Shown: positions 12,850-25,069, counted from the first letter of the stretch. The stretch is 64,000 nt of DNA from Pyricularia pennisetigena (GCF_004337985.1 NC_043741.1:3844953-3908952); one strand, 5' to 3'. Translations and numbers: made by a program. The notes: generated by a model from the sequence alone, not told the origin.

Positions 12850-13979
12850 ATGGATTCACTAAAAGCCTTGTTTACGAGCCAGCTAGGCCCCGAGATGGAG
12901 GATCCCGAAGAGGGTGAGCTTTTTATCTTGTTGTGAAAAATCCTGTTAAAATAAGAAGAAAAAAAAACAGGGGTCAGTTTGCAAAGGTTGGTAGTCCCAA
13001 CTAACAGACCCACCAGAAACCTTCATCCTATTCTCTCAGGACATCCCATCCCAGAACCTTGGCTTCATTGACCCCTCGGCCTCCACGCTCGAGCTCACCG
13101 TCGCCGGCAGAGATCTGACCATCCACCAGTCGCCAGGCATTCTGTCGTCGACCAGGTCCGGCGGTACAACCGGTGCAGGTAAGAAAACTGACATTATTGG
13201 GAAATAATTACATTATCCTTGTCCCTGATTGTTTAAAAAAAAAAAATCTTGCCTCCTCTCTGCGATATTAAAAGACTTTACTTACCGTTCTTCTCTTGGC
13301 CCATCTCGCAGTCGTATGGAAGGTTACACCCCTATTTGCCGAGTGGATCTCTACCCCAAACAACATCCTCGCCAGCGCCGGCGTCATTTCTCAGTCTTCT
13401 TCCGTCCTGGAGCTGGGTTGCGGCACCTCTGCCGTTGTAGGCCTCGTCCTCGCCCCGTCCGTGGCGTCTTTTACCATGACGGACCAGTCGTACGTGGCAC
13501 GGTTGGTCGAGCAGAACGTACAAGAAAACTCTAGCAGTCTCAAGTCCAAGGTGGTCAAGGGTAGAAGGGCCAAGTCGGCCCCTCAACAGCAGCACCAGCA
13601 GCAGGGATTGCGCTTCATGCCGCTCGACTGGGAAACGGACCAAGTGACCGCCTCGCTGACTGGATCTCCCCAAGCCATGAGCTTTGATCTCGTCATAGCC
13701 TGCGACTGCATCTACAATGAGTCCCTTATCGACCCTTTGGCCCAAACTTGTGTTGACGCTTGCAAGTTGAGAGAGGCCGAAGCCGCACTTTCTAGTGATG
13801 GCACCTCACTTCCAACCGTTTGTGTCGTTGCGCAGCAGCTTCGGGATCCGGACATTTTCGAGAGCTGGATAAAGCGCTTTCATCGTTCATTCCAAGTCTG
13901 GCGAGTACCCGACCCAAGTTTATCCGAAGGGCTACGATCAACCTCTGGATTTGTTGTGCACGTTGGCTTGCTCAGGTAA
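12850..13979 (+). CDS. RKM5: Ribosomal lysine N-methyltransferase 5 family protein
   Basis: A seven-beta-strand SAM-dependent protein methyltransferase. Yeast Rkm5 monomethylates a lysine of ribosomal protein uL1 (Rpl1). Three exons, 12850-12913, 13017-13178 and 13312-13979, give about 297 residues. Family landmarks in order: LGFIDPSASTLELTVAGRDL, the TTGAVVWKVTPLFAEWI segment spanning the exon 2/3 border, SAM motif I VLELGCGTSAVVG, then RFMPLDWE and the catalytic-region motif CDCIYNESLIDPL. These match the Rkm5 pattern (VLEITF, TTGYVLW, ALDWE, VIYNEYLIDPF) better than Efm6 or other METTL21-like enzymes. Residues 145-165 include a Gln-rich insert. Substrate specificity is inferred from family resemblance. 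Confidence 0.82.
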
Positions 13980-14303
13980 TAGAGGCATGGGTCGTTTTGT
14001 CCCGTCCCTTGAAACTGGCGATGCGTCATGAGCGCTAGGTCTTGTGATTACCAGGCGATTTGTGTATTGGTCGTCTCGATATAGAAAATCAAAGCACCAA
14101 GATCTAGAAAAAAAAGCAACACAGTAAAATTGACGCAGAAAAAAAAAACACGTACACACTGATACAGCAGTACAATGATCGCAAACTCAACGAGAGCCCC
14201 TTTCTTAGGGTTATTTCCATAAATCCCAACCAAATTAACAGTTTTATACCAGTTGAACCGATTAACGCCTTTCATTTTCGATACCACCTTGTTAGGAAAT
14301 CCA
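13980..14303. other. Short region between convergent RKM5 and LEU1
   Basis: Shared 3' flank with A-rich runs near 14106 and 14140. No gene seen. Confidence 0.6.
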
Positions 14304-16930
14304 TCACCACTCAAGGGGCTCCTTCTTCTCCTCGCCCCTGTTGGTAGTAGGCACGGGCACAGCCTTGGCTGCGAGCTTGCCACCTTGACCCTTACGCTTA
14401 AGATAGCCGGTTCCGTCGAGCCAGGGAGTTTCCCTGGTCATCTTGGCCTCGAACTCGGCGATCTTGTCTTCCATCTGCATGGTCAAGCCGATATCATCGA
14501 GGCCATTGACCAAGCAGTGCTTCCTGAACTCCTCGACTTCAAAACTGCAGATGGTCTCCCCCGCGGCGTTCTTGATCAGCTGGTTGGGGAGGTCAACTTC
14601 GATTTCCTTGCCTGCCCTGGCTTCTGCGGCGATGGCTTCGATCTGTGCCTGGTCCTTGATGGGGATCGGCAACATGCCATTCTTGAACGAGTTGTTGAAA
14701 AAGATATCTGCGAACGATGGTGCAATGACGCTCCTGATACCAAAGTCGTTGAGGGCCCATGGCGCATGCTCACGAGAGCTTCCGCATCCAAAGTTGGCAC
14801 CGGTGCAAACCAGAATACTGGCTTTCCGGTACGGCTCCTTGTTGAGAACAAAGTCGCTCTTCTCGGTGCCGTCCTCATTGAACCTCATCTCATAGAACAG
14901 AGCATTCCCCAGACCTGTCCTCTTGATTGTTTTGAGGAATTGCTTCGGAATGATTGCGTCCGTATCAACGTTGGCCTTCTCCAGCGGAGCCGCTATGCCC
15001 TTGAGAACGGTAAATTTGGGAAGCCCAGCTGAAGAGCCAGCAGAGGCAGAGGTGTTGGTGTGAGGGCCGTTGTTGTCCTCGGGAATATCGGCAATCATAT
15101 CCTTCTCATGCGCGTCTTCGTTGATCCGCTCGTCCACATGGGCCTTTGTCACCGTCGATTTCTGGAAAGCTTCAATGTGAGGGCTGGCCTTGTAATCGGT
15201 CAACTTCCTCACATCGGCAAGCTTACCGACGATGCCAGCCGCCGCAGCCATGACCGGGGACATGAGGTGAGTGCGGCCGCCTGCGCCCTGTCGGCCCTCG
15301 AAGTTGCGGTTACTGGTACTGGCACAACGCTCCTGTGGGGAAAGAATATCCGGGTTCATGCCAAGGCACATGCTGCAGCCAGCCTCGCGCCACTCAAAGC
15401 CAGCCTCCTCAAAGATTTTGTCGAGACCCTCCTCCTCTGCTTGGGTCTTGACCAAGCCCGACCCCGGCACCACCATGGCGCTTTTGACATTGGGTGCCTT
15501 TTTCCGGCCCTTTACGACCGCAGCAGCAGCACGGAGATCCTCGATCCTGGAGTTGGTGCAGGAGCCGATGAAGACTTTGTCGACTGGTATATCCTCCATG
15601 GGGGTGCCGGCCTTCAGTCCCATGTACTGCAGCATGCGTCGCCCGTCCGCCTTCTTCGCCTCGGTAGCAAACGTCTCGGGATCAGGAACAACCCCAGTAA
15701 TGGGAACGACATCCTCGGGACTTGTGCCCCACGTCAGGGTTGGCACGATGTCTTTTGCGTCAATAAAGACGTCAATATCGTATTTGGCACCTGGGTCGGA
15801 CTGAAGGTTCTTCCAGTATTGGACAGCCTTGTGCCACTCGGGCGAGTCGTACTTTGGAGCGAGCGGGCGGCCCTTGAGATACTCAAAGGTGATTTCGTCA
15901 GGGGCTACCATGCCAGCCCTGGCACCTCCCTCAATGGACATGTTGCAGATTGACATGCGGGCCTCCATGCTGAGGCTGCGGATAACAGACCCACAGAACT
16001 CGATCACAGCCCCGGTGCCGCCAGCGGTGCCAATGATACCAATTGCATGAAGCACGACATCCTTGGAGCTGACGCCCGGAGCCAGCTCGCCGTCGACTTG
16101 TATCCTCATGTTCTTGCTCCTCTTGGTGATCAAGCACTGAGTAGCCAGCACGTGCTCAACCTCGCTAGTACCAATACCAAAGGCCAGGGCTCCAAAGGCG
16201 CCATGAGTGGACGTGTGACTGTCTCCACACACAACGGTTGTCCCAGGGAGTGTGAAGCCTTGCTCGGGGCCAATGACGTGCACAATACCCTGGCGCTTGT
16301 CGCTGAGGCCAAAATATGTGACGCCGAACTCCTTGACATTTTCCTCCAGAGTCACACATTGGGTCCTTGAGTCGTCCTCCTTGATGAAGCTTGCGATGTC
16401 CTTGAGAGCTTTACGTGAAGTCGTTGGGACGTTCTAACACGGCGACGACAAGAGGAGCATTAGCTTCTTCAGCCGATATCGGAGCGGAGATTTCGTTCAT
16501 GTCCTCACTTACATGGTCTGTGGTGGCTAAGGTGCAGTCAGGTCTCCGCACTTTACGGCCTGCATTTCTGAGGCCCTCGAATGCTTGCTGATAGTCATCC
16601 AGTCATGTTAGCACCCGTCTCGCTGCATTGACACAGTGGCTTCGTGCCGCCGCTTGCACGTGTTCCGTGAACTGGGTTTTCTCACAGGTGATGTAACCTC
16701 ATGTACAAGGTGGCGGTCTACAAAAGCAAAAAGGCCTGGTCAGTTGACAAAATCTGCTGCTGCTGCTGCTGCTACTGCTGCCGCCGCCGCTTCGAGCTGG
16801 GCACCCAGTACCGATGGTCAAGCTACGAACCGATGTACAAGAGGATTGTGCCGTCGAGCTTCTCATCGACAATGTGGGCTTGCAGAACCTTGTCGTACAA
16901 GGTCTGCGGGGTGCTCTCTGCTCCAGGCAT
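14304..16930 (-). CDS. LEU1: 3-isopropylmalate dehydratase (isopropylmalate isomerase)
   Basis: The second step of leucine synthesis: isomerises 2-isopropylmalate to 3-isopropylmalate using a 4Fe-4S cluster. Exons on the minus strand are 16930-16831, 16717-16686, 16587-16513 and 16433-14304, giving 778 residues, the fungal length in which bacterial LeuC and LeuD are fused. The N-terminus is [21 protein letters not shown]. Cluster ligands are visible as SCTNS (Cys near 361) and [10 protein letters not shown] (Cys near 422 and 425). The [16 protein letters not shown] motif follows. An Ala/Ser-rich linker (about 510-530) leads to the LeuD part beginning [19 protein letters not shown], with [14 protein letters not shown]. 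Three small introns crowd the 5' end; intron 1 holds a trinucleotide repeat. Its first donor is GTTCGT, non-standard but needed for frame. Confidence 0.95.
16754..16790. repeat. GCT/GCC trinucleotide repeat in LEU1 intron 1
   Basis: A run of GCT units followed by ACT and GCC units lies within the first intron of LEU1 (CAG-type on the transcript). It is outside coding sequence by my exon model. Confidence 0.85.
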
Positions 16931-18577
16931 TTTGAAATCCGGAAGGGACTGAAAATAGGTATCACAAAGGATTGACACCACGCAAATAAAATGGGGTCAA
17001 GACAGATGTAGTTGGAGAAGGAACCGTCAAGTTGATATGGTCGCCGCCGGGTTTGTTCTCCTAGGAGAGTGAGTAGGGTTACGCAAAGCAACCAACAATG
17101 AAAAAAAAATGATTGAATTCAGACGAACGGGCAAAGGTAGGGAGGGCGGGGAAGTAAGAAAGACGGCAGCTCTTTTTGTCTCGAAATGTTCTTTTTTGAA
17201 CTTGCTGTCGTCGCAAATTGAAATGGCCGATTCTCGGAGTGCCGGATTCTAGTTTGGCCTCCGAACGCGGGGTATTCCTTTGAAACTGACGAGATCGGAT
17301 TGGCTGGTGCAGGGATTAGACTTTGGAAGGCTTGTTGAGGTTTCCAGAGTTTGCACGCCATGGTGGAGTGCATGTCTGTGTGTAGCTTCCTCCCCTTGCT
17401 TTGCAATCTTGATGCGTTTGTTGGTAGTGCATGGTAGGTACCTAGGGTTAGTTAGTAGCTTGTTGCTTGCTGGCTATAGTTTATCGGCCAAGAGGCCTCA
17501 TATGTGATAAGCTTCCTCCGAACGTCTAGGCATGACACAGCCCTTTTCAGGTAGACATGAGACTGATATTGAATCGGAAACGGCGGCAATGGCGCGGCTT
17601 TCCATTGGAGGCTTTGATCAGAACTCAGTGTTTCTCATGAGATAGGCTTTGATTATGCAGCAAAACCTTGTTGAATGGCCGTCAAAGTCCGGCAGATTTA
17701 CATCAGCACGCACGCAACCCAACCTGGAGTCGGGGCACTTCTGGTAGTTAATCCGGCAAACTGTTATCTCCTTGGTCTTGATGTATCCTTAGCAGTTTCT
17801 GGCTCAATAACAGATACAGATCACCCAGTGGATATCTACCCATGCCTACCTATCAGGCCTACCTCTACTCGTTCCACTACCCTTCACCGAAGGCTCCACT
17901 ATCTGATCGGTGTACGTAACGGTAGTGTAAATTCCAGAGCTTTAAGAGTTTGGCTCCACTACTCCGATTCTGCATCTGATTGTTAATTTGCAATGTAGGG
18001 TAGATATAGGCGTCTTCTATTAGCAAGTCTGCGTTTTGCGTTTTGATGACGTGCAGCAGAGGGGATTTTATACATCTCTACTTACTTACCTACTTACTTA
18101 CATGACTGCCTTGCTCTCAGTCTTGGGTTGCCGTGGCTACACAACCTTAAAGACTCGTGATATATTAAACCAAGTCTTATCTGGAGGACACTGTGTATTG
18201 ATGCGACAAGCATATCTTTTTTTTTTCTTCTTCTTTTTTTTTTCTACGTTGACGTGGGTGACTCGTCTGGCCTGGAACGATTTGATTAAAACGACTGCCG
18301 GTATCGGAGTGCATCCCATATAGCCCCACTTCGCTGTCATTTTCTCCATACCATTGCTAAAGAAAGGGGCTTCCAGTATCCATAAGGTACGTCAGGGGGG
18401 CAAGATGTGCTTCTTTCAAGTCCATGGAAAAGTTGCTGCAATTAATCATATCGATTTTCAATAGTGATACTTTGAGGCCACCCGGCCCAGCCAGGAACCT
18501 CAGAACCCAAACAATACGCCAATTCCTCTCCCGACAACACGCATGATATATGCCGTAAACAAGACTGCCCTGGCTGT
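16931..18577. other. LEU1 promoter and 3' flank of the downstream minus-strand gene
   Basis: No gene supported. The left part is the LEU1 promoter. The rest holds short direct CTTACTTACCTA repeats near 18077-18102 and a T/C tract at about 18215-18245. Confidence 0.55.
17261..17270. promoter_or_regulatory. Candidate Leu3/LeuB-type site (CCG-N4-CGG)
   Basis: CCGAACGCGG fits the inverted CCG-N4-CGG consensus of the Leu3/LeuB zinc-cluster activators. It sits about 330 bp upstream of the LEU1 start codon. A single short palindrome can occur by chance, so this is a candidate only. Confidence 0.35.
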
Positions 18578-21466
18578 CTAGACACTGGCCAGCACGGCTA
18601 CAAAAATGGCGTTCGCTGCCAATACCATGGATATTATATCACCTACTATGGGACGCCTCTGGGCAAGTCGCTCACGCATCGCCGACTTCTCCGTGAAAGC
18701 AGGCGCAGCGACATCCCAATATTTCTTGAGCACAACCCAAGCAAACAAAAGACCTGCCATGCTCCACCCAGCCATGATCAGTTTTAGTCGAGCCGAGAAG
18801 CCTTGACATTCCCCTGACGGCTCGTCTTGCACCAGCATCTTAGGCTTTCCGCTGCAGTGAGCGTCGACCTCTTTTCCTTCGGAGGGACTTTGCGTCTTGT
18901 CCTCCATCCGAACTACTTTCTTGGGCTTGCTCGCCGGGTCTACTATTACCGCCTTGTCTGCGCTCGATGCTGCCGCCGCCAATATGCGTTGGTGACCCAG
19001 CAGCTTCTTCGCCGGTGACATGGCCGACAGGATCCTGGCTGCCTCCGACCGGGCCGACGGTGAAAATGCTTGCGGGGAGGTGGATGTGAACGTGGATGAC
19101 GTTTTGGCTTGCGGAGGTGGTGGTTTGCGCTTCATAAGCGCCTCTGTTTTCTCTCTGGTATACTGCAGCTTGCTCACGGTTGATGGCGTGCGGTGGGTCA
19201 ACGACGTGGTGGAAGTGAATGCGGTTGCTGGTATCGCAGGATGGTGGTCTTGCAAGCTCGGCGATCTTCTCAGTGGCCGACTGGGCAGGGAACCTGCCTC
19301 CAAACTGTTCTTGGGACCAGCTGCTTGCCGACTGTATAGCCGTGTTGGCAACTTCGGCTCCGACTTTGGACATAAAGGCATTCGTAGGGTTCGACCCAGG
19401 GCTCCCTGACGGCTCGTAGCCTTCAAAGGCACGCGGTGGCTTCGGTCGAACCCATTGCCAATAGTGGTGGTGGTGAGTGTGCATGCAGTTTGATGGGGCC
19501 CTGGTGCTGGAAGATTCGGGCTCTCGGTTATGCAAGTCTGTGTCGACTCCATGCTCTGCCTCTTCTCTTGTAAGCCAGTGGCCACCTTCCCCTGTGGCTG
19601 ATCTTTCTGTGCCAATAGATGGTCTTCGCTCACGCCGTCCTTGTGACTGCCACTCTGTTGAAGCTTCCTCTCGTTCTGGGTAGGTGACATCTGCAAATCG
19701 GACCCTGGTTTGTTTTCTTGTGGAGCGTCTGCAGTCGGATGAGGTGGTGTCTTTGCGGAGCCCTCGGTCTGGCTTGCTTTGAGCTTCTGGTGACACGAAT
19801 GCTTCCTGTCCGGCTTCGAATCCCCCACTGTAGATTCGGTCGGCCAATGACCCTGTTGGCATGTGATTTCTGTTTTGCGCATAGTCTTCAAGTTGATTGT
19901 ACCTAAATGTGCCCTCTCCTGCATCTGGGATGTGACTGGATGTGACTGGCTTTTCGGCGGTGGGTGCAACAACCGGTTCGATCCTTGATCGAGTTGCCTG
20001 TTGGGAATTATCTGATTCACCTCGGGAACCTCCTTGTTCGTTAATGGTAAGGTCTCGGTGCGCGAGCTTTCCGGTCCCCTTCTCCGAGGTTGCTGACAGT
20101 CTAAAAAAGACCCGTTCATATTCTTCTTTTTCTTTATTTTGAATCCAACTGGGCTTGCAGCGACTCTCGAGCGAGCCCTTTCAAGGGATCTTTGGTTCTG
20201 TGCAGGGACCATACCCGGTGGATCATCATTAGTTACATTTACGTTGCCGGACTGACTGGCTGTATCTCGACACTCAGCCGCAGCCGCAAGAGGCCGGGCC
20301 TCATGATATTTTATCCTTGTGCTTCCGTCACTTTCGTTGCTTTCATGATCTTCGCCAAGCTCCTTGACAGATATGATGATGTCTGGTTGACCAGGAACAT
20401 AAGATGGCATCCTTGGCGGCGCAGGCTTGTGTATAGTGGTGGCGTTGCTACTGTCAGTAGATGTGTTGATTGATGTCGGCGGTTGTTGCTGCCCGGGATT
20501 TACGCTGATAGATTCCATGACGATATTATCAGGAGATCGAGGACCTTTCACTGGAGGGTGTTAGAGCCTCCAACAAATGAAGTTTGATCCATCAGATAGC
20601 TCACCAGGCAATCCATCTTTGTTTCCACCATCATGCCGATGTCTTGCACGAAAGCTCATGTGATGGCTTTCATCCTGTCTGATACTCTCTGTTAACGACA
20701 GTGAGTCGAACAGCCCTGTCTCCGGGTTGAACCCCTGCGCTCTAAGGTTGTCAATATTGGCGTGTGGCAGTCTAGAGGATATCTGCTGTCTGATTCTCTG
20801 TGGAGAAGAGGATACAACAATCGCTTGGCCCAGATGTTGATGAGATCCTCTCGGTAGATACTCGTTTGCTAGCGGCGATGAAACACGCGCAGACCGTGTC
20901 ACATTGTGTCCTTTCCGGAGCGGACCAATGGCTGGGTGTAGTTCATTCCATGCCTTTGCAGTATTGGATCCAAGCTTGGCCGACGGATACTGAGCATGTG
21001 CTTCTGAAGACATTTGTTGTGGGCTGTTCGGTATAGGTTCAGGTATCACGAGTGTAAGGTCATCGGGATTCGCTTCTTCATCGCGAGATCCGTTTGCTGG
21101 TGGTGTTTCGACGACGAAGGACCCTCGCTCGGCAAGCCGTCGAATCGTACCGCCCCTTTCGGGACGGTTCCCGGGCCTCAGGTTGTGAACAAATTCGGCG
21201 ATTGATGACCTTCGCCTTTGATTATCAGTCATTTCGGATGACCGCTGACGTAAATCCGATTGTCTCTCCGAGGCATGAGTGACCGCGGTTGGCCTATTAA
21301 GACCACGATCCTGTGCAAATCGGAGCTTCACAGGAGCAAAACCAAATCGCTGATAAGTAATGCAAGGCAGTCAACTTCAAACACAACAACAAAGAACAAT
21401 TCATACCAACCAAGAAGGTACCTGGTTGAAGAGTTGCAGGCGTCCTTGGTAACGACAATAGGACAT
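18578..21466 (-). CDS. Uncharacterised disordered protein with two C-terminal membrane helices
   Basis: Not recognised. Minus-strand exons 21466-21407, 21349-20605 and 20550-18578 give about 925 residues. The tiny first exon encodes MSYCRYQGRLQLFNQVPSWL and joins in frame through a GTATGA donor to RFGFAPVKLRF. The next exon has a basic patch (RRRSSIAEFVHNLRPGNRPERGGTIRRLAERGSF). Most of the protein is Ser/Pro/Gln/Lys-rich and probably disordered. An Ala-rich segment SEAARILSAMSPAKKLLGHQRIL precedes two hydrophobic helices near the end (KLIMAGWSMAGLLFAWVVL and DIISMVLAANAIFVAVL). This suggests a large soluble N-terminal part anchored in ER or nuclear envelope, which is inference. It lies just downstream of NUR1 on the same strand. 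Start and first intron are predictions. Confidence 0.68.
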
Positions 21467-21888
21467 CGACCGGGTCGTGCTTGTGGTGAACCTTTTCCAG
21501 TAGGCATGTCATCTCTATCAGACCCTGAGGTTCGGGAAGGCACATCACATACCTCATAAATACCTGTGCAGAACAGAAGGAATGGTCGTAACATGTGCTT
21601 GTTCATACAACCTCCCTACCACCTACCTATCTATAGGTAAGTAAGGTATATGTCTGAATGGCCCTAAGAGGAACATGAAAGAGGCTCCCGGGGGACATAA
21701 GACAGGCTACTGCCACGTTAACAGAAAAAAATTCAAGCAAAGTCGATCCATGTTGCCGAACAGATGCATGAAACCAGCTATTTGGAAAAATTAAGGTTAA
21801 ATGAAATTATTATTTGGCAACAAGTGGCTGTATGCCCAAGCCAATATGACATGCTAGCCTCAAATCGTACAAGTGCCTCAAATAATAG
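21467..21888. other. Region between NUR1 and the downstream minus-strand gene
   Basis: NUR1 3' flank and promoter of the uncharacterised gene, with a CTACCTATCTATAGGTAAG palindrome-like motif near 21625. No gene seen. Confidence 0.55.
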
Positions 21889-23403
21889 CTACCACCTGGA
21901 TGGATATCTTTCCATATTGAAGCGTCTGGCGCGATCCTTGGCGAAGGGGTTTGACCCTCGTACTGGGGTGAAACCAGTATGTTGTTGTTCCGGCGCATCG
22001 GCCGTCTCCGTAAGCTTCAAGGGGGTTTCTCTTCGCTGCATACGATCTGCAGCTTCCCGCTGCTCCATTGCCGCCATCTCGCGCGAGTTGCGGGGGGAAG
22101 CATAACCTGCGGCGTTGTTGATTTCGTTCAGGCTTGTGGTCTTTTTCAAAGGCGAGTTGCCGTGGGTAAAAACTCCCAGGCTGCCACCAAAGTTGGTTCC
22201 CGTGCTGATAGCTTGCTGGTTTGCTGCTGTGGATGTTGAGGTGGAAGAGACGGGAGTGCTGCCCAAAGGTGGCATGCTCTGGCGAGGTTGCCGTGTGGAT
22301 TGCTGCTGCGTAAGTCCGAATGTATCTGAGTATCTATTGCGAGATGCCGGTGTGACCATGCGCGAGTTCATGGAGATGGCTGGTGGATTTGACTTGACGA
22401 CACGGTCGGGATCAATATGCTTCATGTAGTTGGGATTAGGATGGGTCTGGAATCCGCGTCGGATCAGAGTGGTCGCAACACCAGTCTCGACCAAATCCTC
22501 ATCTCCCTCCGCTGCTGTCTGAACCCCCACATCTCGCACCAAGGGATGCAGGCGCGGATGGACATATTTGGTATCGTACTCGCGCATGACTTCCCGTTGA
22601 ACAAGAGCTGCGTCCTTCTGCCTCTGGTCATTCATACCCTGTAGCATCTGGAGCATGAAAGACAAAATGACCTGCATGACAAGAGACTTGAACACTGTCA
22701 CGCTCGGCCTGTTTTCCATCGGATCCAGTGGCAAGGCAAACATGTACACAAGCACATGCACCGGGCTAAAGTAGATAATTCCCTGCAAGCAGGCGGGTAT
22801 TGGGTCCCATACAGCGATTTCCCACACGTCCCGTGTCTTGTCCGGATGTGCTCGAGACTCGGCTGAATCCGAACCTAGGGCACCGGCCAGGAGCCGCATG
22901 GGGGATGAAGACATTGGCGAGGACTGAACTCGGACTCGGTGAGCCGAAGGTGTTCCGGGCTTTTGCTCAAGATTGGCTTCGAAGAGGCGGTAGTGACGTT
23001 TCTGGTACGTCAAGCTCAATGCGTTGATGATCGAGCCCAGTGCAAGAACCCAGACAACCTGTTTAGCCTGGACAAGCGAAGCAAGTTAGAATATTTTGGC
23101 GGGTTGGTCGCAAAGTATATTTGAATGAAGGTGATTTCGATTTCAACATACAAAAAGAGTAGCCCAATTGAACCGGGGTTCTGAGAAGACATCATCGCCC
23201 GTGATCGTTGCCCCGTAGTTGGCACGCGCAATCAGAAAAACGACGTTTGCGCCAATCGCAATCTTGGTGCCGACAGATGCGGCATCCAAGTCTCTTGTTT
23301 TGATCTCCTCCGACGCCCAGAGAAGGAAATCGGAAGGATTGAGCCAGCCGGAGATGCGCTCCGAAAGAGGTCGCCGGCGGACGAGCCGTTGCCTTGGTGG
23401 CAT
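21889..23403 (-). CDS. NUR1: Nuclear rim protein 1
   Basis: Nur1 is an inner-nuclear-membrane protein. In yeast it works with the LEM protein Heh1 to tether rDNA and silent chromatin to the nuclear periphery. Two exons, 23403-23152 and 23067-21889, give about 476 residues, a typical length for filamentous fungi. The N-terminus MPPRQRLVRRRPLSERISGWLNPSDFLLW is the family signature. Hydrophobic segments follow at about residues 45-60, 78-102, 160-180 and 195-215. The diagnostic motifs QKRHYRLFEANLE, SAHRVRVQSSPMSSSPMRLL, RAHPDKTRDVWEIAVWDP and YDTKYVHPRLHPLVRDVGVQ are all present. The C-terminal third is Ser/Thr/Pro-rich and ends in a basic RARRFNMERYPSRW tail. The exon 1 donor GTATGT and acceptor CAG keep frame. 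Confidence 0.92.
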
Positions 23404-24090
23404 GGTCGAACGATGGTGAACAAGACACTTACTGAAAAGTCAAGATGCTCGTTTTGGCCAGTTCTTGGCGATTATCAAATGAGAGTATCAGAACAGCCCA
23501 TTTGTGGCAAACGTCTTGACTAGTTCAAGTCGATCCGTGAGAGGAAACACCGGATTTTATCGTGGCCCGCCTGCAGCGAAAGATATAAAAAAAAAAAAAA
23601 AAGAAGTGAAATGATCCAATTTCTTTGTTTGCATCTGGATGTGTTGTTAGGGAACCTGCAGCTTGCTATCAAAACATTTTGGACAGGGATGGTGGCCGCC
23701 TAATCCTGGCTTGTGCAGTTCTCCACTGAGAGCGGGGTGACCACCTACGACCTAGCGTCGCCCGCGAGTCGACAGTCGCAATTGAACGTCCGCTCCGACC
23801 CCCAAGGAAGCTCTGATCTGAGGTCACCACAAGCTTCCGTGCTCTTCCGCCACAAACATAACGGAACTCGGCCGTCGCACAACGAAAATCCCCCCGCCGG
23901 GTTTCCTAAACTGGGGACGACAGAGCAAAGCACTCAATCAGATTAGGAGGGTCGCTCCGGTCTCAGTCTCCTGAACGGTCGCCAACGACAGCTTCGTTGC
24001 AGATTCCTTGCCGAGTTTGTTCCGAATCTTGGAAAACACGCATTTAAGCCTGGAGTCGGCATCCGACTTCGACGCTCTTACATAGGCAAG
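23404..24090. other. Divergent promoter region of NUR1 and VMA7
   Basis: No gene supported. An A-run lies at about 23587-23603. Confidence 0.6.
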
Positions 24091-24672
24091 ATGTCGAACA
24101 ACGCGATGGCCGCGGACTCGAAGGACAGGCAGTTCCTTGCGGTTATCGGTGACGAGGTATTTATCAACCTGTGGCCATCACACGTCCAAGCCTTGACTGA
24201 CCCCTTTTCCCCAGGACTCCGTCACAGGCCTCCTTCTTGCTGGTATTGGCGTAAGTAGATTATACAGCTCATACTTTATTTTTCTCAACCCCAATTTCGG
24301 GCTTTGCATACTAATTGGGTACTCTGATCTGCAGCATGTAACTCCTGCACCGGACTCGCAAAAGAATTTCCTTGTGGTGGATAACAAGACCGACACCGCG
24401 GCGATCGAGTCTGCGTTTCAGAAATTTACAACTGAGCGCAAAGATATCGGCATCGTGCTAATTAACCAGCATGTGAGTGGCCACCATCATCATCTAGAAT
24501 TTGTGGCCGGCCAATTCTGATATTGGTACAGATTGCGGACAGGATACGTCACACAGTCGACACCTACACAGCCGCCTTTCCTGCAGTTCTGGAGATCCCG
24601 AGCAAAGACCACCCTTACGATCCTGAGAAGGATAGCGTGCTGAGGCGAGTGCGCCGCTTGTTTGGAGAATAG
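24091..24672 (+). CDS. VMA7: V-type proton ATPase subunit F
   Basis: Subunit F of the V1 sector lies in the central rotor stalk of the vacuolar proton pump and couples ATP hydrolysis to proton transport. Four exons, 24091-24156, 24215-24250, 24335-24472 and 24532-24672, give 126 residues, close to the family length of about 118-125. Conserved blocks are [63 protein letters not shown] and [31 protein letters not shown]. All introns fall on codon boundaries. Only short pieces appear as open frames, so the gene is easily missed without splicing. Confidence 0.95.
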
Positions 24673-25069
24673 ACTTGTACTGCAACTGGTCCAGGTGGAG
24701 ACTTGATTTTGTCTCAAGTTCATAGAAAGAATACTGTCAAGCAATGTTATGAAAAAAACCACCATACTCAGGCAATTATGACTGACAAAAGGGCATCACC
24801 CAGCTTTTGGTGACGATGTTAGAAAAACAAGGTCCAGAACGCTATGTTAATTGTATCTGGTATGATGGGACTACTCCCGTATGCAGTGTCGCGCGTTGTA
24901 AAAGAATTGTTGCAAAAATGAACCAAGTATGATCATGCCTAAGAAAAATGTGAAACAAAAATTGACAATCTTCCTCATGCAAGATGGGACTGACGACTCC
25001 AACCCGTGGATACCTTATCCATCATTTCGTACACCCGAACAATCATTCCTCTTCATTGGACCGTCGCAA
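24673..25069. other. Region between convergent VMA7 and NPC2
   Basis: Shared 3' flank. No gene seen. Confidence 0.6.

Noticed and set aside
14253..15953. Long plus-strand open frames (259 and 297 residues) opposite LEU1
   Set aside because: They are antisense to well-conserved LEU1 sequence and have no family features.
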